A stretch of 64,000 nucleotides of DNA from an uncultured Rhizobiaceae group bacterium (GTDB taxonomy: Bacteria; Pseudomonadota; Alphaproteobacteria; Rhizobiales; Rhizobiaceae): contig CANMVS010000006.1 of assembly GCA_947501445.1 (NCBI GenBank), positions 62,001 through 126,000 of the forward strand, written 5' to 3'. Positions within the stretch are counted from its first letter, which is position 1, and each line of letters starts with the position of its first letter. Both the position numbers and the translations under genes were made by a program. This document shows positions 57,467 through 64,000 of this stretch, one piece after another. The notes beneath the pieces are model-generated. The model ran no database searches, was not told the origin of the DNA, and worked only from the letters and a program-made list of their open reading frames with translations.

Positions 57467-57486
57467 TTTGTTTGTATACAAACAAA
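57467..57486. promoter_or_regulatory. Perfect GTATAC-centred operator before fpr
   Basis: TTTGTTTGTATACAAACAAA is a perfect 20-bp palindrome (22 bp with flanking A/T), 21 bp upstream of the fpr ATG. It is the best example of the motif also found at hyuA, the ABC operon and the hydroxylase operon. Confidence 0.75.
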
Positions 57487-57672
57487 TCCAGAGATAGGCA
57501 AATGGAGTGCATATTGCAAGGCTGACGGGTGAAAAATTGACTGATAAAGGCGTTTGATAGCTCTTTGTGTGGAATGCGGTCAGGGTCCGTTACAGATCTG
57601 ACCTGTGGTACGGCAACAATCCGGCGTTCATCTTTGCCATCAATGGTCGTTTTCAAGAGCAATATGAAACAC

Positions 57673-57688
57673 TGTGACCGAACTCACA
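57673..57688. promoter_or_regulatory. CRP/FNR-family-like site
   Basis: TGTGACCGAACTCACA fits TGTGA-N6-TCACA exactly and lies 71 bp before the ATG of the 614-residue membrane protein. Confidence 0.5.
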
Positions 57689-57758
57689 GTCCACGAACAG
57701 GATCGTTGCTATTGGAATTAGCGAGTTTGGGTAGTAATTTGTTATCGGGGGTACGCCT

Positions 57759-59603
57759 ATGGAAAAGAAACAGGATACAAAGACCGATACACAAAAGGCC
57801 ACACCGCAGGACGATGGCGTCAGCGCGGCGGAAATTCTCGAGCAGGCGAAAACGGCCTGGGAATCGGTCAAGCAAGGCAAAGCTGCTCAATTGTGCAATC
57901 AGTTGATCGTGCAATTTCCTGACGCACCGGAAGCCGATAAAGCACGCGCACTTTTGGCAGAAATGCATCCGGATGACGATACAGGCACCATAACGTCAAT
58001 TCTGATCGTCATCGCAGGTCTCGGCTTCTGGGGATTTATGATTTACGGCCTTGCCGCCCTGTTCAATGCCTGGGGAGCACGGGCCTATTGGAGCGAAAAC
58101 TGGATTTACCTGATCATCGGCTCTGTCGCCTATGGCATCTTTGTCTGGTTGGTGAGCCTTGCAGAAAAAAAACTGCCGGAGCTGGGTGAAAATACCAAGA
58201 ATACATTCTTCGTATTCGGTGCAATTCCGCTTATCCTCATAGCCCTTGGCAGCATCACTTTTATCAAGCCCTTTCAGCAGAAATTTGTGTTGGAAATTGT
58301 CTTCATCACTGTTGTCTGCGCGCTGCCGGCTGCCACCTACTATTTGTTTTTGAAATCACGCCGGTTGGGCATTCTCAACGAATTTATCGGCAATCTCAGC
58401 CACTTTTCCTTGTATGAGCAAAGACACATCTACAGCCCGGAACACAAAACAGATACCCCGCAAAAAGCGCTGCGAACCGAATCTGTCAACGAACGCCAGC
58501 TTCGTATCGAAGGTTATCTGCAACGTTTTGAAGCCATGTATGGCAACCTGCGATTTGACGACGGTCGAACGTTGCGAACCTTTACAATGTCACTCATCAG
58601 GGCCTCCGAAAAACAAAATGAAATTCCCGGTACTGGTACTGGAGACGGCGGAATATCCATGCCCAGTGCCACGGTCAGAATTGCCGATATTTTTCAGGCC
58701 AATCTTGTCATTCCGCTGGGTCTGGTCACCGTCCTGTGTGGTGTCGGCTGGATGCTGGCAATCCATCCGGTTTGGGATACCAACAATGCCGATTTCCGCC
58801 TGACGCTTGATTTGACGCCGGTTAATTTTGCATTCTTCGGCGCCTATTTTTTCGGCATACAACTGCTGTTCAGACGCTTTGCAACGCGGGACCTTGGCCC
58901 CAATGCATTCATGGCATTTGCGGTGCGTATTATATTGGCGGTTATCGCCGTTTGGGTGGCCGCTCTTTGCCTGCAAATTCTGGATTCGGTTGGGACCGCG
59001 AACGCTGACTATGCCGCTATTGCCAAGAACCTTTCCAAGACGACGGAAAATTATCAATGGCCGGCATTCCTGCTGGTGGTTGCCTTCGTCATCGGATTTT
59101 TTCCGCAGGTGCTGTGGCAGGTCATCAAATCCGTTTTTGCCATGACGAAATTCGTCTCCATCATTATTCCGGCAACAGACCAGAACCAGCCTCTGAGCCA
59201 ACTTGATGGTCTGACAATCTGGCATGCATCGCGGCTGGAAGAAGAGGATATTGAAAACGTCGGCAATATGGCCACCGTTGATGTCGTTGATATAATGCTG
59301 CGAACCCAGATTCCGGCGGAACGGCTGGTCGCATGGGTGGATCAGGCAATTCTCTACAGCGTATTGGGTTCAAAGCAGGGTGACTCCGGTGACACCGATT
59401 CAACCGTCACCACCTTGCGTAAACTTGGCATCCGTTCAGCGTCGCAATTCATGGCGAATTATCACGCCACGGGCAGTCCAAGGGACGCCTTGAATGCCGC
59501 CTTTGGTGGCGATGACAATAAAATCAACCCAATTCACACCATCGCATGCTCAATTCAAATGGAAGCAAATTTTGGATTGGTCAGAGCCTGGCGTGGTGTT
59601 TGA
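57759..59603 (+). CDS. Large multi-pass membrane protein of unknown function
   Basis: 614 residues; I do not recognise the family. Residues 1-70: acidic/polar start then a TPR-like helical pair (ILEQAKTAWESVKQGKAAQLC, split here by position 27-47, and PDAPEADKARALLAEM). Then four helices (about 76-100, 108-132, 150-170, 185-204), a soluble segment of about 110 residues (DDGRTLRTFTMSLIRASEK), four more helices (about 310-460) and a C-terminal soluble domain with a helix-hairpin-like segment (EEEDIENVGNMATVDVVDIM). GGGGGT lies upstream of the ATG. Monocistronic. Confidence 0.8.
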   Translation: MEKKQDTKTDTQKATPQDDGVSAAEILEQAKTAWESVKQGKAAQLCNQLIVQFPDAPEADKARALLAEMHPDDDTGTITSILIVIAGLGFWGFMIYGLAALFNAWGARAYWSENWIYLIIGSVAYGIFVWLVSLAEKKLPELGENTKNTFFVFGAIPLILIALGSITFIKPFQQKFVLEIVFITVVCALPAATYYLFLKSRRLGILNEFIGNLSHFSLYEQRHIYSPEHKTDTPQKALRTESVNERQLRIEGYLQRFEAMYGNLRFDDGRTLRTFTMSLIRASEKQNEIPGTGTGDGGISMPSATVRIADIFQANLVIPLGLVTVLCGVGWMLAIHPVWDTNNADFRLTLDLTPVNFAFFGAYFFGIQLLFRRFATRDLGPNAFMAFAVRIILAVIAVWVAALCLQILDSVGTANADYAAIAKNLSKTTENYQWPAFLLVVAFVIGFFPQVLWQVIKSVFAMTKFVSIIIPATDQNQPLSQLDGLTIWHASRLEEEDIENVGNMATVDVVDIMLRTQIPAERLVAWVDQAILYSVLGSKQGDSGDTDSTVTTLRKLGIRSASQFMANYHATGSPRDALNAAFGGDDNKINPIHTIACSIQMEANFGLVRAWRGV

Positions 59604-59883
59604 GCCTCTAACAGGCGCATAGTTGCAGGGATTTTGCCGCATGGCGCACCCTTCATATGCGTTGGGACGCAATCATCGGATTTTCGAAGCTCCGTATGAC
59701 CGAGCACCATTGGTCCACCCTGACACAACCGTCTGCACCCGCAGATAAAAAAACCTGGTTAATCCCGTATTCAGCTTGCTGTTCATTGTACCCGGATTGA
59801 TGATACCAAGCGTGTGAGGCAAGCTCACAGACAGGGTTTGTCACAGGGACCGATCCAATCTGCCGACACCGGAAGCACTGATC
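59604..59883. other. 280-bp gap before the DmdA-like gene
   Basis: No gene or clear hairpin with T tract; presumed promoter region of the DmdA-like gene. Minus-strand ORFs across this stretch run into the antisense of that gene. Confidence 0.4.
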
Positions 59884-61038
59884 ATGACCAACAAACAAAC
59901 GTTTTCCAAATTCAGCTTTGGAACTCAGGTCCGAAAATCGCCTTACTCCGATGCGGCGTTGCGTTGGGGTGCACAGGGATTTTCTGTCTATAACCACATG
60001 TACATTCCACGGGATTTCGGCGACCCGGTGCAAAATTTCTGGAACCTGGTAAATGACGCCATTCTTTGCGACGTGTCTGTGGAACGCCAGGTCGAGATCA
60101 CCGGTCCAGACGCGGCGCGGTTCACGCAGTTCCTGAGCTGCCGCGACCTGTCGAAATGCCAGGTTGGGCAATGCAAATATGTGCTGATCACCGATCAGGA
60201 CGGTGGGGTTATCAATGATCCGATATTGCTGAAACTGGCGGAGGATCACTTCTGGCTTTCGATCGCAGATAGCGATGTCCTGCTGTGGGCCAAAGGTCTG
60301 GCGGTCAATTCAGGTATGAATGTGCAGATTACGGAACCTGATGTGTCTCCCCTCCAGCTGCAGGGTCCCAAATCACGGGACATTTTGCGCGCGGCCTTTG
60401 GCGATGCACCAACTGAACTTAAATATTACCGGTTCATGGAATATGATTGGGACGGCGTGCCATTGATCATTTCACGGACCGGTTGGTCCAGCGAACTGGG
60501 TTACGAGATATTCCTGCGTGACGGGTCGGCGGGAGATCGGCTGTGGGAGCATCTCATGGCGGTTGGTGCACCGCTTGGCCTGAAACCGGGTCACACCTCC
60601 AGTATCCGCCGCATAGAAGCCGGGATGCTGTCCTATCATGCTGATATGACGCTGATGAATAATCCGTTCGAATTACAGATGGACCGTCTGGTCGATCTGC
60701 ACATTGAAGCGGATTTTGTGAGCAAGGCGGCACTGACAGCAATCAAAGCGAAGGGTGTTTCGCAGTATTTCGTCGGCCTGGAAATTGCCGGCAGACCCAT
60801 AGCGGGATCGAATGATGAACATTGGCCCATCAAATGGGATGGAAAAAAGGTTGGTTACGTCACATCAGCCATTCATTCACCCCGACTGGTGAAAAACATT
60901 GCGCTGGCAATGGTGGCCGTGGATTATTGTGAATTGGGCTGCGAACTTACAGTCAATATGGGTTCTGAAACACGTCCGTGTACAATTGTTCCGATCCCGT
61001 TTTATGACCCCAAAAAAGAGATCGCCGTCAAGGGTTGA
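59884..61038 (+). CDS. dmdA: DmdA-like dimethylsulfoniopropionate demethylase / GcvT-family methyltransferase
   Basis: 384 residues of the tetrahydrofolate-dependent GcvT family. Segments match my recollection of DmdA well: YNHMYIPRDF, CDVSVERQVEITG, GGVINDPILLKL, WLSIADSDVLLWAKGLA, QITEPDVSPLQLQGP, SSIRRIEAGMLSYHADMT, ENNPFE-like MNNPFELQMDRL. DmdA moves a methyl group from DMSP to THF, giving methylmercaptopropionate. GcvT itself lacks the SDVLLWAKGLA pattern. No other DMSP gene is adjacent, so the substrate remains an inference; other THF demethylases of the family are possible. Confidence 0.72.
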   Translation: MTNKQTFSKFSFGTQVRKSPYSDAALRWGAQGFSVYNHMYIPRDFGDPVQNFWNLVNDAILCDVSVERQVEITGPDAARFTQFLSCRDLSKCQVGQCKYVLITDQDGGVINDPILLKLAEDHFWLSIADSDVLLWAKGLAVNSGMNVQITEPDVSPLQLQGPKSRDILRAAFGDAPTELKYYRFMEYDWDGVPLIISRTGWSSELGYEIFLRDGSAGDRLWEHLMAVGAPLGLKPGHTSSIRRIEAGMLSYHADMTLMNNPFELQMDRLVDLHIEADFVSKAALTAIKAKGVSQYFVGLEIAGRPIAGSNDEHWPIKWDGKKVGYVTSAIHSPRLVKNIALAMVAVDYCELGCELTVNMGSETRPCTIVPIPFYDPKKEIAVKG

Positions 61039-61086
61039 ATGCGGCGCACTCATCCCGGAAAACAGGATTATATGATAAATCGAAGC

Positions 61087-61109
61087 TGGCCGCACCCGCG
61101 ACGCGGCCA
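61087..61109. terminator. GC-rich hairpin after the DmdA-like gene
   Basis: TGGCCGC (61087-61093) pairs with GCGGCCA (61103-61109) around nine bases, 50 bp after the stop. No T tract follows, so efficiency is uncertain. Confidence 0.45.
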
Positions 61110-61182
61110 CTTGCGCTGACTTCCCGGGAAATGGCCTTACCGGTTTCCCCACGGATATTCCGTTGGTTCGGCCCCCCTTCAT

Positions 61183-61283
61183 CCCAGACCGTTTCACGTT
61201 ATGTCAGATACGGGACAACGGTATCGGCCTTTGGTTTTGTGAATGCATTCACATTTTGCCGGTTCATTCAAAACCTGAATTGC
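61183..61283 (+). repeat. Intergenic double-hairpin repeat, copy 3
   Basis: Begins CCCAGACCGTTTCACGTT as copy 1 does, continues TATCGGCCTTTGGTTTTG and ends TTCAAAACCTGAATTGC, identical to the end of copy 2. It stops 1 bp before the stop codon of the SH3 gene (61285-61287). The second hairpin is weaker here (TTTTG/CAAAA). Confidence 0.85.
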
Positions 61284-61284
61284 A

Positions 61285-61647
61285 CTATTGCGGTTGAATG
61301 TAGCGACCATAGACCCAGCCGCTCTCCCAATTGCCTGCACCGGCGGGATCGTGCCAAACCTCACACCAGGTGTAGCGAATCTTTTCGGCCTGAGCCCATT
61401 TGGGTTGACCGGTAATGTCCTTGAGGTCAACGCCATTCATGCAGCGACCTGTCATCGAGAGCGGTGTACCATTGGGATATGCCGCGCGGATGGCGGATTT
61501 GGATGATGGCCAGGCCCGCACATTGAGCACATCGTTCCATTCAACATTGGTCACTTCCCATGCTGCAAATGTGCTTGCGGTGGTTGGCGCAGTGAACAAG
61601 GCCCCGGCAGTCAGAACAACCGCTGCCAATTTACGTGATAAAGTCAT
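61285..61647 (-). CDS. Secreted SH3-domain protein
   Basis: 120 residues with a signal peptide (LAAVVLTAGALFTAPTTAS) and one bacterial SH3 domain (NDVLNVRAWPSSKSAIRAAY; GWVYGRYIQPQ) containing two cysteines (RCMNGVD, WCEVWHD) that may form a disulfide. Such domains bind peptidoglycan or proteins at the cell envelope. Single gene, convergent with the DmdA-like gene, next to repeat copy 3. Confidence 0.88.
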   Translation of the reverse strand: MTLSRKLAAVVLTAGALFTAPTTASTFAAWEVTNVEWNDVLNVRAWPSSKSAIRAAYPNGTPLSMTGRCMNGVDLKDITGQPKWAQAEKIRYTWCEVWHDPAGAGNWESGWVYGRYIQPQ

Positions 61648-61812
61648 CGAATTTCCCCTTCAACGAATTCCTGTTCCTATCATGGCAATTGCTGCCTGAA
61701 CCAATTGTGACCTTACAATTCATCCACCATTCATGTGCAGCCTTGAACAGCCACCCCGCGCAGTCTATTTGCATGATACCAAATATCCTGCCCGCACACG
61801 AAAGGCATTTTC

Positions 61813-63909
61813 ATGTTCAAAAACCTGTCTCCTGCTCCGGTCGCCGAGAAACGTCCGGTATCGGATACGCGCCATGGCATTCAACGTATCGACGACTATG
61901 CCTGGTTGCGGGCCGACAACTGGCAGCAGGTATTTCAGGACCCTTCGGTGCTTGATCTGGAAATCCGCACCTATCTGGAGGCGGAAAACGCCTATCAGGA
62001 TGCTGCGATGGCCGATACAAAGGCGTTGCAGAAGACCCTCTTTGACGAGATGAAGGGGCGAATCAAGGAAGAAGACGCATCCATCCCCTCGCCTGACGGT
62101 CCCTACGCCTATGGCACGTCCTTTGTAACGGGCGGTGAACAACCGCGTTTTTTCCGCGTGCCGCGCAATGGTGGTGAGGAAGAACTGCTGCTGGATGGCG
62201 ACGCAGAAGCCAGTGGTTCGGGTTATTTTCGGATTTCTGCTGCCAACCATTCAGTCGATCATAAACAGTTGATCTGGGGATTTGACGACAAGGGATCGGA
62301 ATATTTCAATTTGCGGGTGCGCGATATCGCCAGCGGACAGGACCTTGCCGATACCATTGAAAATACCGGTGGCGGCGGTGCATGGTCACCCGATGGCAAA
62401 GGTTTCTTCTACTCGCTGCTGGATGAAAACCACCGTCCATCGAAGGTCTACTATCACGTGCTGGGCACAGATCAGAAGGATGACCGACTCATTTTTGAAG
62501 AAAATGACCCCGGCTTTTTCATGGGTGTCGGCGGCAGCAAATTGAATGATTTCATCTTCATCAACGTGCATGATCATGAAACGTCTGAATACAGCATCAT
62601 CCCGGCGAACGACCCGGATGCAACGCCAAGACTGGTTGCAGCCCGGCAGACCGGCGTGGAATATGACATGCACGAAGGTGGTGATGTCTTTTATATTCTG
62701 ACCAACGCGGATGGTGCCAAGGATTTCAAGATCGTCGAGGCACCCATTGAAAATCCAGGAATGGAAAACTGGCGGGAAGTCGTTCCTCACAAGGCCGGTC
62801 GACTGATCCTCAATCAGATGGTTTTCACCCGTTATCTCGTGTGGCTCGAACGGGACAACGGCCTCCCCAGAATCGTCATTCGGGAGCGTGAGAGCGGGCA
62901 GGAACATTCGATTGAATTTGACGAAGATGCCTATGCACTGGGTCTGCAGGGATCTATGGAATATGACACCGAAATGATCCGGTTTTCCTATTCGTCGATG
63001 ACGACACCGTCGCAACAGTATGATTACAACATGCGCACCCGCGAACGTGTATTGCTCAAAACCCAGGAAGTACCTTCCGGTCATGACGCTGATGATTATG
63101 TCACGCGCCGTATCATGGCCCCTTCCCATGATGGAACACCAGTGCCTGTGACGCTGCTGTATCGAAAAGATACCGCGCTGGATGGATCAGCGCCCTGCCT
63201 GCTCTATGGCTATGGTGCCTATGGCATGACCATTCCAGCCTCGTTCAATACCAATTGTCTGTCGCTGGTTGATCGTGGTTTCGTCTATGCAATTGCCCAT
63301 ATCCGCGGTGGCAAGGACAAGGGATTTGCCTGGTACGAAGACGGCAAGCGTGAAAACAAGACCAACACCTTCCTGGATTTTATTGGTGCCGCAGAATTTC
63401 TGGCGGCAGAAAAATTCACCTCTTATGATCGTATAGTAGCGCAGGGTGGCTCCGCCGGTGGCATGCTAATGGGCGCTGTTGCGAATATGGCCGCTGACCA
63501 TTTTGGCGCCATTATCGCCGCCGTCCCCTTTGTGGATGTGCTGAACACGATGCTGGATGATACGTTGCCTTTGACACCGCCGGAATGGCCGGAGTGGGGC
63601 AACCCGATTGAATCCAAGACAGACTATGCCGGTATTGCGGCCTATTCACCCTATGACAATGTCAGCGCACAGGATTATCCGCCTATTTTGGCAGTTGCCG
63701 GATTGACTGATCCGCGTGTTACCTATTGGGAGCCGGCAAAATGGGTTTCAAAACTGCGTGATGTCAAAACCGGAGATGCGCCGGTCCTGTTTAAAACCAA
63801 TATGGAAGCTGGCCATGCCGGGGCTTCGGGGCGTTTTCAAAGACTTGAAGAGGTTGCCTTTGAATATGCATTCGCCCTGAAAACAGTTGCACCGGATACG
63901 CTGGGGTAA
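61813..63909 (+). CDS. ptrB: Oligopeptidase B (prolyl oligopeptidase family S9A)
   Basis: 698 residues: N-terminal seven-bladed beta-propeller (about 70-410) and a C-terminal alpha/beta hydrolase domain. The nucleophile serine is in AQGGSAGGMLMG, the acid in VAGLTDPRVTYWEP and the histidine in EAGHAGASGRF. The YGAYGMTIPASFN and HIRGGKDKGFAWYEDGK segments are typical of PtrB, which cleaves short peptides after Lys/Arg in the cytoplasm. Start supported by AAAGG upstream. Confidence 0.94.
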   Translation: MFKNLSPAPVAEKRPVSDTRHGIQRIDDYAWLRADNWQQVFQDPSVLDLEIRTYLEAENAYQDAAMADTKALQKTLFDEMKGRIKEEDASIPSPDGPYAYGTSFVTGGEQPRFFRVPRNGGEEELLLDGDAEASGSGYFRISAANHSVDHKQLIWGFDDKGSEYFNLRVRDIASGQDLADTIENTGGGGAWSPDGKGFFYSLLDENHRPSKVYYHVLGTDQKDDRLIFEENDPGFFMGVGGSKLNDFIFINVHDHETSEYSIIPANDPDATPRLVAARQTGVEYDMHEGGDVFYILTNADGAKDFKIVEAPIENPGMENWREVVPHKAGRLILNQMVFTRYLVWLERDNGLPRIVIRERESGQEHSIEFDEDAYALGLQGSMEYDTEMIRFSYSSMTTPSQQYDYNMRTRERVLLKTQEVPSGHDADDYVTRRIMAPSHDGTPVPVTLLYRKDTALDGSAPCLLYGYGAYGMTIPASFNTNCLSLVDRGFVYAIAHIRGGKDKGFAWYEDGKRENKTNTFLDFIGAAEFLAAEKFTSYDRIVAQGGSAGGMLMGAVANMAADHFGAIIAAVPFVDVLNTMLDDTLPLTPPEWPEWGNPIESKTDYAGIAAYSPYDNVSAQDYPPILAVAGLTDPRVTYWEPAKWVSKLRDVKTGDAPVLFKTNMEAGHAGASGRFQRLEEVAFEYAFALKTVAPDTLG

Positions 63910-63933
63910 ACGCTACGTTCACAAGATTGGGGG

Positions 63934-63955
63934 TGGCCCATTTGAGTTTGGGCCA
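63934..63955. terminator. Hairpin after ptrB
   Basis: TGGCCCA (63934-63940) pairs with TGGGCCA (63949-63955) around eight bases, 25 bp after the stop; only ATTATAA follows, so a weak terminator. Confidence 0.5.
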
Positions 63956-64000
63956 TTATAACAAGACTTAAATAGTCAAGTTAAAATCAACCTGCTAAAA

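Larger units (their letters stand above)
57447..57758. other. 312-bp divergent region between fpr and the 614-residue gene
   Basis: Contains the operator palindrome for fpr (57467-57486) and a CRP-like site (57673-57688) nearer the plus-strand gene. No gene supported. Confidence 0.55.

Noticed and set aside
59653-60249. Minus-strand ORF of 198 codons spanning the gap before and the start of the DmdA-like gene
   Set aside because: The overlapping plus-strand gene has strong family motifs; the minus frame has none.
1-64000. tRNA, rRNA, CRISPR arrays, prophage or conjugative genes
   Set aside because: No cloverleaf-like sequence, spaced direct repeats, integrase or transfer genes were seen on reading both strands.

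Overview
The window is a continuous chromosomal stretch from an alphaproteobacterium, most likely Hyphomicrobiales (Rhizobiales). Evidence: a pleC-type kinase next to glnE, a degP with its own two-component pair beside a ccmIEFH (cycHJKL) operon, a feuN-feuP-feuQ module, a MucR/Ros zinc-finger regulator, and alphaproteobacterial families such as DUF2336, DUF1491 and DUF5330. Genus cannot be fixed; the Mrp antiporter and a DmdA-like demethylase would suit a marine or saline habitat. I found no rRNA, tRNA, CRISPR array or intact insertion sequence.

Layout. 1-5.9 kb: the end of a PleC-like kinase, then glnE and an HK/RR pair on the minus strand. 6.1-13.6 kb: DegP protease, an alpha/beta hydrolase-OsmC fusion and the cytochrome c maturation operon ccmIEFH. 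13.7-16.6 kb: a surface lipoprotein and feuNPQ. 16.8-27.1 kb: mixed housekeeping genes (YcgN-like, PBP1A, DUF1214/DUF1254 pair, DUF2336, DUF1491, peptidoglycan-binding protein, a DivJ/PleC-type kinase, DUF5330, SufE, DUF1761). 27.3-34 kb: mucR and a seven-gene mrpABCDEFG Na+/H+ antiporter operon. 34.2-34.7 kb: msrB.

34.7-57.5 kb is the accessory part of the window. It holds hyuAB (hydantoinase/oxoprolinase type), a copper-chaperone-like protein with a divergent polytopic membrane protein, a branched-chain-type ABC transporter (binding protein plus livHMGF), a large autotransporter with an AT-rich promoter and a degenerate second copy of its C-terminus, and then a compact nicotinate-type cluster: nicotinamidase, NicR/BpsR-like MarR regulator, FAD subunit and fused 2Fe-2S/molybdopterin hydroxylase, 6-hydroxynicotinate reductase, UPF0280, DUF1185 and a divergent ferredoxin-NADP reductase. 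Four promoters here (hyuA, the binding protein, the hydroxylase operon, the reductase) share a palindrome centred on GTATAC. I read this as one regulon for nicotinamide/nicotinate uptake, ring hydroxylation, ring reduction and perhaps ATP-dependent ring opening by HyuAB, replacing the enamidase that is not seen.

57.7-64 kb: an unrecognised 614-residue membrane protein behind a CRP-like site, a DmdA-like methyltransferase, a secreted SH3 protein and oligopeptidase B. A separate observation is a roughly 100-bp intergenic double-hairpin repeat present three times (5.9, 27.1 and 61.2 kb), always at the 3' end of a gene and in a constant orientation relative to that gene.
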